A stretch of DNA of 6,334 nt from Candidatus Acetothermia bacterium. GTDB lineage: Bacteria; Bipolaricaulota; Bipolaricaulia; Bipolaricaulales; Bipolaricaulaceae. Location of the stretch: contig PUMK01000154.1 in NCBI GenBank assembly GCA_003551325.1, positions 1-6,334 on the forward strand. The letters are read 5' to 3'. A program made the translations under genes and the position numbers. Below are positions 1 to 6,316 of the stretch, piece after piece. Positions within the stretch are counted from its first letter, which is position 1; each line of letters begins with the position of its first letter. The notes under the pieces were generated by a model. It was not told the DNA's origin. It ran no database searches and worked only from the letters and a program-made list of their open reading frames with translations.

Positions 1-6
1 AAGGAG
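1..6 (+). promoter_or_regulatory. Ribosome binding site of the GlcD-type gene
   Basis: AAGGAG sits 7 nt before the ATG at 14. It supports that start codon and shows that the first gene is complete in the window. Its promoter, or any upstream operon partner, lies outside the left edge. Confidence 0.8.
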
Positions 7-13
7 TGCCGTC

Positions 14-1435
14 ATGACCAACAACCCCGTCACACCGGAACTGGTGCAGCGCATCGAGCAGATTGTGGGAGAGGGATACGCGTCCACGGCGCCGGACGAC
101 CTGGAGAAGTACGGGTTGGACGAGATCGAGGAACGCTATCGGGGGGCGCCGGAGTTGGTGGTGAAGCCTCGAACCACCCAGGAAGTGGCGGCGATCGTCA
201 CGTTGGCCAACAAGCACAGGATCCCGGTGACGCCTCGCGGCGCAGGGACGGGTCTGTCCGGCGGTGCTGTGCCCGTACTGAAGGGGATCGTTCTTTCGTT
301 GGAGCGCATGGATCAGATCCTGGAACTGGATCTGGATAACATGATGATCACGGTGGAGCCGGGCGTGATTCTGGCCGACATGATGCGGGCGGCGGAAGCG
401 AAGGGGCTCTTCTACCCGATCGATGTCTCCACACTGGATAGCTGCCAGGTTGGTGGCACCATCGCTGAGAACGCCGGCGGAGCGAGGGCGGTGAAGTATG
501 GGCTGACCGGTGACTGGGTCTATGGAATGGAGCTTGTCACGCCGACGGGGGAGATCATTGAGCTCGGTGGCAAGCGCATCAAAGACGTCACGGGTTACAA
601 TCTGATTCAGCTCGTGGTCGGTTCCGAGGGCACATTGGGTGTCGTCACCCGGATCACGTTTCGGCTTACGGTCAAGCCCCGCTGTTCGTTGGACCTCCTT
701 GTTCCCTTTGACGAACTCGATGATGCTGTGTCCCTGATTCTGGAACTCCTTCGTAGGGAGCAGAGCCTGGTGGCCATGGAATTTATGGATGATCTCAGCG
801 TGCAGGCCACAGAACGGTACCTCAACATCTCGCTTCCCCATCACGACAGTCGGGCGCATCTGCTTCTTCAGCTTGATGGTATGGATGAGGATGGGGTGTG
901 GCGGGCCGCGGAGCGCATCTACGAGCGGTTGCGCGAAGGGGGGGCCAAGGAAGTGTACGCGGCCGACAACCGCCTGACGCGGGAGAAACTGTGGCGGGCG
1001 CGGCGCAACATTGCCGAAGCGCTGAAGGCGCAGAACACGTACGTTTCCGTTGAGGACATCGTCGTCCCTCGGGCAAAGATCCCCGAGATGGCCCGGAACC
1101 TCCTTGAACTATCACAGCGCCACGGGTTGGTGGTGCCCATCTACGGGCACATCGGCGACGGAAACCTCCATCCGACGCCGGTGAGCGGAGATCGCGACGA
1201 GGGGACGTGGGCCAGGGATCTGGACGCGTTTGTGGGGGAGATGTTCCACGTGGTCCGCGCTCTCGGGGGCAACCTGACTGCTGAGCACGGGGTAGGCCTC
1301 AAGCGAACGAAGTACCTTCCCTTGACGCTGGACGCGGCCACCCTCTCGCTCATGGCTGGACTCAAGCGTGTGTGGGATCCCAACGAGATCATGAATCCCG
1401 GAAAGTTTCCGTCCGCTGTGGAGGTTGCCGCGTAG
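14..1435 (+). CDS. glcD: FAD-linked 2-hydroxyacid dehydrogenase (glycolate/D-lactate), GlcD family
   Basis: Predicted cytosolic or membrane-associated flavoprotein of 473 aa, the usual length for GlcD/D-lactate dehydrogenases. These enzymes oxidise glycolate or lactate to the 2-oxoacid and pass electrons to a partner such as GlcF or an electron transfer flavoprotein. The N-terminal PCMH-type FAD domain shows PRGAGTGLSGG (74-84), VGGTIAENAGGARAVKYG (146-163) and GSEGTLGV (203-210). The C-terminal FAD-oxidase domain shows GHIGDGNLHP (378-387, with the His residues expected to bind metal or substrate), AEHGVGLKR (423-431) and the family-typical end DPNEIMNPGKF (455-465). There is no signal peptide or membrane segment. 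The start at 14 follows a good Shine-Dalgarno. No Fe-S partner (GlcF) lies downstream; one could lie upstream, outside the window. The gene faces a GntR/FCD regulator, a common neighbour of hydroxyacid oxidases. Substrate (glycolate, D-lactate, 2-hydroxyglutarate or other) cannot be told from sequence alone. Confidence 0.88.
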   Translation: MTNNPVTPELVQRIEQIVGEGYASTAPDDLEKYGLDEIEERYRGAPELVVKPRTTQEVAAIVTLANKHRIPVTPRGAGTGLSGGAVPVLKGIVLSLERMDQILELDLDNMMITVEPGVILADMMRAAEAKGLFYPIDVSTLDSCQVGGTIAENAGGARAVKYGLTGDWVYGMELVTPTGEIIELGGKRIKDVTGYNLIQLVVGSEGTLGVVTRITFRLTVKPRCSLDLLVPFDELDDAVSLILELLRREQSLVAMEFMDDLSVQATERYLNISLPHHDSRAHLLLQLDGMDEDGVWRAAERIYERLREGGAKEVYAADNRLTREKLWRARRNIAEALKAQNTYVSVEDIVVPRAKIPEMARNLLELSQRHGLVVPIYGHIGDGNLHPTPVSGDRDEGTWARDLDAFVGEMFHVVRALGGNLTAEHGVGLKRTKYLPLTLDAATLSLMAGLKRVWDPNEIMNPGKFPSAVEVAA

Positions 1436-1437
1436 CA

Positions 1438-1467
1438 CCTTCCTGCCGGCATGGCCCGGCGGGGAGG
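1438..1467. terminator. Hairpin between convergent genes, probable terminator
   Basis: A 12-bp stem (1438-1449 with 1456-1467) closes on a 6-nt loop CATGGC. On plus-strand RNA it has ten Watson-Crick and two G-U pairs. On minus-strand RNA the two wobble positions become A-C mismatches, so it is stronger for the plus-strand glcD transcript. It begins 3 nt after the glcD stop and ends 5 nt before the last base of the regulator gene. No U-tract follows on either side, so it is not a canonical intrinsic terminator. It may act as an RNA-stabilising 3' end or need another factor. Confidence 0.55.
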
Positions 1468-1472
1468 ATCAC

Positions 1473-2189
1473 CTACTGAAAGAGAAGCTCGATGTCGTCG
1501 AAGTGCATCTCCAACGAGTCCAGGGCCTTGCGTGCGTCTTGCTCACGGATGGCTTCGAAGATCTCCTGGTGGGCGCGGAGGGTCTCATCGATGTGCTGGG
1601 GTTTTGTCTGAAGGAGTTCCTTCTTGATCCTCGGCCAGAGGCTTTGGTCCATCAGGTCGACCAACGACTTGACAGCCTGTCCTAGGACGGTGTTCTGGGT
1701 GGCCCAACCGATGGCGATGTGGAAGTCCATGTCCGCCTGCATCATCGCATCGAAGTCTTGCTTGTCGATGCACGCGACGATGCGTTTCAGGGCGGATTCG
1801 ATGGTCGCTAGATCATCCTCAGTCCGCCGCTCTGTGGCGTACTTGATGATCGTGCACTCCAAGGCACGTCGGGCCTCCAGAGCCTCGAAAGGGTTCTCTC
1901 CATTCTTGAGAAGGGAGAACAGCTGAGAGGAGACACGCATTTTGCCTTGCGCATCCTGCAACGAATGGCTGATGTACGTTCCGTTCCCGACTTTGGTCTG
2001 CAGTACGCCCACCAAGCGGAGAGCTCCCAGCGCCTCCCGGACAGAAGGACGGCTAACGCCCATGGCTCGGGCCAATTCATCCTCGGGGGGAATTTTGTCA
2101 CCAACACCAAGCGTCCCCTTCTCGATGGCACCGATGATCTGCTCAGCCACATGTTCAGACTTCTTCTTCGCAGCCAACCGCTCAAACAT
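1473..2189 (-). CDS. GntR-family transcriptional regulator, FadR subfamily with FCD domain
   Basis: DNA-binding repressor or activator of 238 aa, typical for the FadR/LldR/PdhR group. The N-terminal winged helix-turn-helix spans about 8-75, with the signature IPPEDELARAMGVSRPSVREAL (33-54, shown here as key residues P34, E36, L39, R48, S49, V50, R51, E52) and the wing around VGNGTYI (67-73). The C-terminal all-helical FCD domain (about 95-235) has D153, H157, H207 and H229. These match in order and approximate spacing the Asp-His-His-His metal site of FCD regulators, so a metal-assisted carboxylate effector is likely. The start is set at the ATG whose first base is 2189, because AGGAG lies 6 nt before it; the GTG at 2204 lies upstream of that site and has less support. 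It is convergent with glcD and divergent from the korC-hdrA operon. A glycolate/lactate-type effector is inferred from the glcD neighbour only. Confidence 0.88.
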   Translation of the reverse strand: MFERLAAKKKSEHVAEQIIGAIEKGTLGVGDKIPPEDELARAMGVSRPSVREALGALRLVGVLQTKVGNGTYISHSLQDAQGKMRVSSQLFSLLKNGENPFEALEARRALECTIIKYATERRTEDDLATIESALKRIVACIDKQDFDAMMQADMDFHIAIGWATQNTVLGQAVKSLVDLMDQSLWPRIKKELLQTKPQHIDETLRAHQEIFEAIREQDARKALDSLEMHFDDIELLFQ

Positions 2190-2195
2190 GTTCAA

Positions 2196-2200
2196 CTCCT
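2196..2200 (-). promoter_or_regulatory. Ribosome binding site of the GntR-family gene
   Basis: On the minus strand AGGAG lies 6 nt before the ATG at 2189. It falls inside the reading frame opened by the GTG at 2204, and so favours the shorter 238-aa protein. Confidence 0.7.
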
Positions 2201-2206
2201 GCACAA

Positions 2207-2228
2207 CGGTCCACCGGCGGTCCGCCGG
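2207..2228. repeat. Tandem 11-bp repeat overlapping a perfect odd palindrome, operator candidate
   Basis: Two adjacent copies, CGGTCCACCGG (2207-2217) and CGGTCCGCCGG (2218-2228), differ at one base. The segment 2214-2228 is also a perfect 15-bp palindrome, CCGGCGG-T-CCGCCGG, with 7-bp arms around one central base. It lies about 18-39 bp before the regulator's ATG and downstream of its candidate promoter, a typical place for an autoregulatory operator or a hairpin in the 5' leader. It does not match the classic FadR/PdhR core TGGT-N3-ACCA, though the first copy holds a GGT-CC-ACC core. Assigning it to the adjacent GntR protein is an inference. Confidence 0.45.
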
Positions 2229-2257
2229 CGTTCATGAAGGCCACAACCACAACGCAT

Positions 2258-2285
2258 ATTATAGGCTTTTATCTAGCTTCCTCAA
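2258..2285 (-). promoter_or_regulatory. Candidate sigma70-type promoter for the GntR-family gene
   Basis: Read on the minus strand, TTGAGG (2280-2285, 4 of 6 matches to TTGACA) precedes a perfect TATAAT (2258-2263) with a 16-bp spacer. Transcription would start near 2251, giving a leader of about 60 nt that contains the tandem repeat/palindrome. The surrounding AT-rich patch stands out in an otherwise GC-rich window. No equally good plus-strand promoter is visible for the korC operon; TATTAT at 2257-2262 on the plus strand lacks a convincing -35 box. Confidence 0.5.
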
Positions 2286-2307
2286 CAAATCGTCGAGTTG
2301 GTCCTAA

Positions 2308-2322
2308 CCGGGCGCATCCCGG
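2308..2322 (+). other. Short hairpin in the presumed leader of the korC operon
   Basis: CCGGG (2308-2312) and CCCGG (2318-2322) form a 5-bp stem with loop CGCAT, 55 nt before the korC start. Just before it, GGT-CCTA-ACC (2300-2309) resembles a degenerate FadR-type half-site pair but has a 4-bp spacer and poor flanks. Both signals are short enough to be chance in GC-rich DNA. Confidence 0.2.
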
Positions 2323-2377
2323 GGACTGACGACGGTCATGTTTCTGTGTGGTTGGCCGGCGTATTGTTGCCGGTACC

Positions 2378-2929
2378 ATGCGACACGAGATCCGCTTTGC
2401 GGGCTTCGGCGGCCAAGGAATTGTCTCAGCGGGAAGGATCACCGGTGGTGCTGCTGTCCTTCATGACGGCACGCATGCGGTGTTGACACAGAACTACGGA
2501 CCGGAGGCCCGCGGCGGCGCATGTGCTGCCGAGGTCATCGTGTCCGATCAACCGGTGGACTACCCGCACATCACCCAGCCGGACGCCCTGGTGATCATGT
2601 CCCAGGAAGCGTACGACAAGTTCTCCTCACGCATACAGGAGGGGGGACTGTTGCTGGTCGACGAGGATTTGGTGGAGTACGGTGAGCGCTCAGACGTTAA
2701 GGTGGTGGCGGTACCCTCGACGCGTATCGCCGAGTCCCTAGGCCGCAAGATCGTGGCCAATGTCGTGATGTTGGGTGCTCTGGCTGCAGCATGGCCGGCT
2801 GTGTCCCGCGAGGCCATGCTGAATGCTGTGCTGGGATCGGTGCCTCCGCACACGAAAGACCTCAACCAACGAGCGTTCGAGGCTGGGTACGACCACGTCT
2901 CCAAGGAGGCCATGCATGGCGCAACCTAG
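2378..2929 (+). CDS. korC: 2-oxoacid:ferredoxin oxidoreductase, gamma subunit (KorC-like)
   Basis: Stand-alone gamma subunit/domain of a 2-oxoacid:ferredoxin (or acceptor) oxidoreductase, 183 aa, the normal size for KorC/OorC. In these cytosolic enzymes, thiamine-dependent alpha/beta subunits decarboxylate 2-oxoglutarate or a related 2-oxoacid to the acyl-CoA and reduce ferredoxin. The gamma domain takes part in CoA binding. Visible family marks are GFGGQG (9-14), the loop YGPEARGG (40-47), LVIMSQEAYDKF (71-82) and NVVMLGAL (128-135). I start at the ATG at 2378, where family homology begins (MRHEIRFAGFGGQG). A GTG at 2348 would add ten residues of no family character. Neither start has a recognisable Shine-Dalgarno, which is odd next to its neighbours. 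No alpha, beta or delta subunit is present on either side. The last 14 nt overlap hdrA. The choice between 2-oxoglutarate, branched-chain and other 2-oxoacids is open. Confidence 0.8.
   Translation: MRHEIRFAGFGGQGIVSAGRITGGAAVLHDGTHAVLTQNYGPEARGGACAAEVIVSDQPVDYPHITQPDALVIMSQEAYDKFSSRIQEGGLLLVDEDLVEYGERSDVKVVAVPSTRIAESLGRKIVANVVMLGALAAAWPAVSREAMLNAVLGSVPPHTKDLNQRAFEAGYDHVSKEAMHGAT
2903..2909 (+). promoter_or_regulatory. Ribosome binding site that sets the hdrA start
   Basis: AAGGAGG lies 6 nt before the ATG at 2916, inside the end of korC. It excludes the longer in-frame opening at 2823, whose extra 31 residues are only the korC sequence read in another frame. Confidence 0.88.
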
Positions 2930-4889
2930 GATCGGTGTGTTCGTCTGCCATTGCGGACGCAACATCGCGGGTACGGTAGACGTGGAGCACGTGACCGAGC
3001 GAGCAGCCGAGATCCCCGGCGTGGTCCTGGCGACACACTACGACTACATGTGCTCCGACCCGGGACAGGACCTCGTGGCTCGGTCGATCAAGGAGCACCG
3101 GTTGAACGGTGTGGTGGTGGCTGCCTGTTCGCCAGGGATGCACGAGGATACCTTCCGTGAGGCCGCGCGCTCTGCGGGCTTGAACCCCTACCTTGTGGAG
3201 ATGGCGAACATCCGCGAGCAGTGCTCGTGGGTTCACCAGGGACCTGCGGCCACCGACAAAGCGAGCCGGATCTTGGCTACGGTGGTGGAGAAGGTCAAGG
3301 GCAACCTTCCCTTGGAGCCTTCAACCATGGACCACGCCAACAAGTGTCTGGTCATCGGCGGCGGCGTCGCGGGGATCCAGGCGGCGTTGGATGTAGCCAA
3401 CGCAGGGTTCGAGGTGTTGCTTGTGGAACGCTCGCCCTCCATTGGTGGGCGGATGGCTCAGCTCTCGGAAACATTCCCCACCTTGGACTGTTCTCAGTGC
3501 ATCCTCACGCCCAAGATGGTGGAGGTGGACCGCCACCCAAACATCCGGATATTGGCGAACTCGGAACTGGAGGAAGTGACAGGCTTTCTTGGGAACTGGA
3601 GGGTGCGGATTCGCAAGCGCGCCACGTATGTTGATCCCGAGAAGTGTAACCTCTGCGGCGATTGCGTGGGGGCATGCCCGGTGCGCGTACCGAGCGCGTT
3701 TGATGAGGGTCTGTCCGAGAGAGCGGCCATTCACATCCCGTTCCCGCAGGCCATCCCGTCATCGTACACGCTGGACAAGGAAACCTGTCTTGGCCTAACA
3801 CCGCTTCGCTGTAGCGAATGCCGGGATGCCTGCGAAGCCGGGGCCATCGACTACGACATGCAAGATGAGTTTCTGGAAGAGGATATTGGTGCGATCATCG
3901 TGGCTACAGGCTACGAACTCCTGCCTAAAGAGCGCATGGCCGAGTACGGCTACGGCGAGATCCCCGATGTGATTGACGGGCTCGAGTTCGAGCGTATGGT
4001 GAGCGCTTCCGGCCCGACGCAAGGCGAATTGCGGCGCCCGTCGGATGGTCGTGTTCCCAAGGAGATCGTGTTCATCCAGTGCTCTGGATCAAGGGATCCA
4101 GAGCTCTACAAGCCCTATTGCTCCAAGATCTGCTGCATGTACACCGCGAAGCACGCGCTTCTCTACCGGCACACCGTACCGGATGGGAAGGCCTACGTGT
4201 TCTACATCGATGTGCGCGCGGGCGGCAAGGACTACGAAGAGTTTGTGCAGCGGGCGATGGAAGAGGACAGGATTCTGTACCTCCGGGGCAAGGTGGCCAA
4301 GGTCTTCCAACAAGGGGACAAAGTCATGGTGTGGGGTGTGGATACGCTCACCGACCGCCGCGTTGAGGTGGCCGCGGACCTGGTGGTGTTGGCCCAAGCG
4401 ATGGTGCCTTCCGCTGGAGTCGCCGAGCTGGCGCGCAAGTTGCGTGTGTCCGTTGATGAGCATGCGTTCCTCAAGGAAGCCCATCCCAAGCTTCGACCAT
4501 TGGAGGCGTTGGCGGCCGGTGTGTTCCTTGCTGGAGCCGCACAGGGCCCCAAAGACATCCCCGAATCCGTGGCTCAGGGGTCAGGTGCAGCGGTCAAGGC
4601 CGTGATGTTGCTTTCGGCACCGGAACTGATCCACTCCCCGGAGGTTGCGGAGGTGGACGAGCTCCTGTGCTCTGCTTGTGGCATCTGCTCCCCGCAGTGC
4701 CCGTACGAGGCCATCACCGTTGAGGACACTGCTGAGGTGAACGAGATGCTCTGTGAAGGCTGTGGGACGTGTGTTGCCGCGTGTCCAAGCGGAGCGATGA
4801 GCTTGCGGAACCTCGCGGACAGCCAGGTGTTGGCGATGCTTCGCGCTGCGCTGGAGGAGCGAGAAGAAGCGGAGGTGTCCGGTGGCTGA
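2916..4889 (+). CDS. hdrA: HdrA-like FAD and iron-sulfur protein, electron-bifurcating subunit
   Basis: Full-length HdrA-type flavoprotein, 657 aa, close to the size of methanogen HdrA. It is the flavin core that splits an electron pair between low-potential ferredoxin and a higher-potential acceptor. The N-terminal domain shows VCHCGRNIAG (10-19), C46, ACSPGMHEDTF (70-80) and NIREQCSWVH (98-107). A thioredoxin-reductase-like FAD domain begins at VIGGGVAG (146-153) with E171, then TLDCSQCILTPKM (189-201). Inserted [4Fe-4S] motifs are C244/C247/C250/C254 and C291/C299/C302/C306. C389, C402, C406 and C407 reproduce the spacing of the extra cluster near FAD in archaeal HdrA, and K412 falls at the position of the conserved FAD-proximal lysine. 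The C-terminal double ferredoxin has C585/588/591/595 and C613/616/619/623. No cluster is lost, so it is probably active. It overlaps korC by 14 nt and mvhD by 8 nt. HdrB and HdrC are not in the window, so the high-potential acceptor is unknown. Confidence 0.93.
   Translation: MAQPRIGVFVCHCGRNIAGTVDVEHVTERAAEIPGVVLATHYDYMCSDPGQDLVARSIKEHRLNGVVVAACSPGMHEDTFREAARSAGLNPYLVEMANIREQCSWVHQGPAATDKASRILATVVEKVKGNLPLEPSTMDHANKCLVIGGGVAGIQAALDVANAGFEVLLVERSPSIGGRMAQLSETFPTLDCSQCILTPKMVEVDRHPNIRILANSELEEVTGFLGNWRVRIRKRATYVDPEKCNLCGDCVGACPVRVPSAFDEGLSERAAIHIPFPQAIPSSYTLDKETCLGLTPLRCSECRDACEAGAIDYDMQDEFLEEDIGAIIVATGYELLPKERMAEYGYGEIPDVIDGLEFERMVSASGPTQGELRRPSDGRVPKEIVFIQCSGSRDPELYKPYCSKICCMYTAKHALLYRHTVPDGKAYVFYIDVRAGGKDYEEFVQRAMEEDRILYLRGKVAKVFQQGDKVMVWGVDTLTDRRVEVAADLVVLAQAMVPSAGVAELARKLRVSVDEHAFLKEAHPKLRPLEALAAGVFLAGAAQGPKDIPESVAQGSGAAVKAVMLLSAPELIHSPEVAEVDELLCSACGICSPQCPYEAITVEDTAEVNEMLCEGCGTCVAACPSGAMSLRNLADSQVLAMLRAALEEREEAEVSGG
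4081..4104. repeat. Perfect 10-bp inverted repeat inside hdrA
   Basis: GCTCTGGATC (4081-4090) and GATCCAGAGC (4095-4104) are exact reverse complements around the loop AAGG. In mRNA this gives a stable hairpin within codons for CSGSRDPEL (residues 389-397), at the first cysteine of the FAD-proximal cluster. The protein motif is conserved in the family, which limits codon choice, but the synonymous bases still had to fit on both arms. It could be chance or a translational pause; no function is known. Confidence 0.5.
4871..4875 (+). promoter_or_regulatory. Ribosome binding site of mvhD
   Basis: GGAGG lies 6 nt before the GTG at 4882, within the end of hdrA. It supports a GTG start and translational coupling through the 8-nt overlap. 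Confidence 0.75.
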
Positions 4890-5370
4890 GAACGGCTTTG
4901 AACCAAGGATAGCGGCGCTTCTATGTCGATGGTGTGCCTACGCTGGAGCTGATCTTGCCGGGACCAGCCGTCTGTCCTATCCGCCGAACATGATCCCCAT
5001 CCGCGTTCCCTGCTCAGGACGTGTGGAGCCCAGTTGGGTGATCGAGGCGCTCAACGCAGGTGCGGATGCTGTGCTGATCGGCGGTTGTCATCCCGGTGAC
5101 TGCCACTATGTGTCCGGCAATTACAAGGCGCGGCGGCGGGTGGCGTTGCTCCGGCGTGTCCTCGGAGAGTTGGGGGTGGATCCCGCTCGAGTTCGCTTGG
5201 AGTGGGTTTCCGCGTCGGAAGGCGCCAAGTTCGCGCGCGTGATGCGGGACTACGTGGAAGAGATACGGGCATTGGGTCCCCACGAGGGAGGGTTGGGATC
5301 TTCAACCGCTCCCGAGGCAGTTGCGGAGTCGGTTGTGGAGGCGGTTGAACAGGTGGTGCAGCATGGCTAA
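4882..5370 (+). CDS. mvhD: MvhD-like [2Fe-2S] electron-transfer subunit
   Basis: Small iron-sulfur protein, 162 aa, of the MvhD/HdrA-associated delta-subunit family. It carries electrons from the hydrogenase (MvhG) to HdrA. Visible marks are LLCRWCAYAGAD (13-24), VPCSGRV (42-48), GGCHPGDCHY (67-76) and RLEWVSASEGAKF (105-117). Five cysteines (15, 18, 44, 69, 74) supply the expected [2Fe-2S] ligands and possibly a redox disulfide. The start is GTG. The C-terminal stretch from about 132 (GPHEGGLGSS and then a helix rich in Ala, Glu and Val) extends beyond the conserved core and has no recognised role. It overlaps hdrA by 8 nt and mvhG by 8 nt, the usual gene order for HdrA-MvhDGA modules. In some organisms MvhD works with formate dehydrogenase instead of hydrogenase; here the next gene argues for the hydrogenase type. 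Confidence 0.9.
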   Translation: MAENGFEPRIAALLCRWCAYAGADLAGTSRLSYPPNMIPIRVPCSGRVEPSWVIEALNAGADAVLIGGCHPGDCHYVSGNYKARRRVALLRRVLGELGVDPARVRLEWVSASEGAKFARVMRDYVEEIRALGPHEGGLGSSTAPEAVAESVVEAVEQVVQHG

Positions 5371-6316
5371 GCCAAAGCTCGCCCTCTATTGGACTGGTGG
5401 ATGTGGGGGATGCGATGTCTCGCCCTTGGAGGTGGGTGAGGCCATCGTGGACGTGCTCTCCAGTGTGGAGCTGGTGTTCTGGCCGGCACTCATGGATGCC
5501 AAGCGTGCGGATGTCGAGGCTCTGCCCACGGGGGGTATTGACGCAGTGTTGATCAACGGTGCCCTGCGTACCGAGGAGAACCTCGAAATGGTGCGCTTGC
5601 TTCGCAAGAAGGCCAAGTTGCTGGTCGCCTACGGGGCGTGCGCACATCTCGGAGGGGTGATTGGTCTGGGTAACCTTCATGCTCCGGAAGCCCTGGTGGC
5701 GACGGCGCTGTCCGGTGATTGGCGTCCTGGTGCACCCCTCTCTTCGCAGAACGGCGATGCCCCTCCGGCGCTTACGCCCGGTGTGGTTCCCCTGTCAGAT
5801 GTGGTGCATGTGGACTACACAGTTCCCGGATGTCCGCCTCCTGGCCAGCTCATCGGAGCGTTCTTCGAGGCCCTTCTTCACGATGACCTCCCTGAACCAG
5901 GACACGTGTTCGCCCAGGACAAGGCGTTGTGTGAAGAGTGCCCCCGGGAGAAGGAAGACCGCCGCATCGAGCGGTTCGTACGACCCCATGAGGTCACGCC
6001 GGATCCGGAGCTCTGCCTGCTCGATCAGGGGATGGTGTGCCTGGGGCCGGTGACCCGCGGAGGATGCGAAGCAGCCTGCCCAACAGCGGGGATGCCCTGC
6101 ACGGGCTGTGTAGGTCCTACCGCGAAGGCGGGTGACACGGGGGCAGCGATGATCGCCGCGCTCGCTTCGCTCGTGCGTGCGGGTGACGAAAGCGAGGATG
6201 CGTTTGCCCGTGAGGACGAGATCCTTGCCGGGCTCGTTGATCCTGTGGGAACGCTGTACAAGTATGGCTTGGCGGTCAACTGGAAGCGGCGGGGTAGACG
6301 GGGAGGCAAGGCATGA
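5363..6316 (+). CDS. mvhG: [NiFe]-hydrogenase-type small subunit (MvhG-like)
   Basis: Iron-sulfur small subunit of a cytosolic F420-nonreducing (group 3c-like) [NiFe] hydrogenase or a close relative, 317 aa. It has no Tat signal peptide, unlike membrane-bound uptake enzymes. The proximal [4Fe-4S] ligands are all there: C14 and C17 in WTGGCGGCDVS (10-20), C93 in YGACAHLGG (90-98) and C157 in VPGCPPP (154-160). Eight further cysteines (190, 193, 218, 226, 235, 239, 246, 249), in CEECPREK, CLLDQGMVCLGP and GGCEAACPTAGMPCTGCVGP, can hold two more clusters to form a wire to MvhD. A Pro/Gly-rich stretch (about 118-143) separates the C93 and C157 motifs. The start at 5363 is preceded by AGGTGG 6 nt upstream and overlaps mvhD by 8 nt; the earlier in-frame ATG at 5321 lies deep inside mvhD and adds no family sequence. 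The stop overlaps the next ATG by 4 nt. Whether the complex evolves or uses H2 depends on the large subunit. Confidence 0.88.
   Translation: MAKPKLALYWTGGCGGCDVSPLEVGEAIVDVLSSVELVFWPALMDAKRADVEALPTGGIDAVLINGALRTEENLEMVRLLRKKAKLLVAYGACAHLGGVIGLGNLHAPEALVATALSGDWRPGAPLSSQNGDAPPALTPGVVPLSDVVHVDYTVPGCPPPGQLIGAFFEALLHDDLPEPGHVFAQDKALCEECPREKEDRRIERFVRPHEVTPDPELCLLDQGMVCLGPVTRGGCEAACPTAGMPCTGCVGPTAKAGDTGAAMIAALASLVRAGDESEDAFAREDEILAGLVDPVGTLYKYGLAVNWKRRGRRGGKA
6302..6306 (+). promoter_or_regulatory. Ribosome binding site of the truncated last gene
   Basis: GGAGG lies 6 nt before the ATG at 6313, inside the mvhG end. It shows that the ATGA overlap is a real start. Confidence 0.7.

Noticed and set aside
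1942..2307. Plus-strand open frame across the regulator gene and its upstream region
   Set aside because: It is antisense to a well-supported GntR gene, has no ribosome site that I can see, and its protein has no recognisable family features.
2297..2309. FadR/PdhR-type operator at TTGGTCCTAACC
   Set aside because: The left half TTGGT fits, but the right half is AACCG where ACCAA is expected, so it is not reported as an operator in its own right, only mentioned as a weak resemblance.
2823..2915. N-terminal extension of HdrA from an upstream in-frame ATG
   Set aside because: The extra 31 residues are korC sequence read in another frame, and the ATG at 2916 has a strong Shine-Dalgarno and begins the family-typical sequence.
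4045..4605. Long alternative plus-strand frame inside hdrA
   Set aside because: The translation is rich in Arg, Ser and Trp, typical of a shifted frame in GC-rich coding DNA, and hdrA is intact here.
5321..5362. Earlier in-frame ATG for the MvhG-like protein
   Set aside because: It lies inside mvhD, adds 14 arginine-rich residues of no family character, and the ATG at 5363 fits the overlap pattern of the operon.
5051..5680. Minus-strand 209-codon open frame opposite mvhD and mvhG
   Set aside because: It is low-complexity (Pro, Arg, His rich) and crosses two well-supported genes; high GC content explains such long antisense frames.
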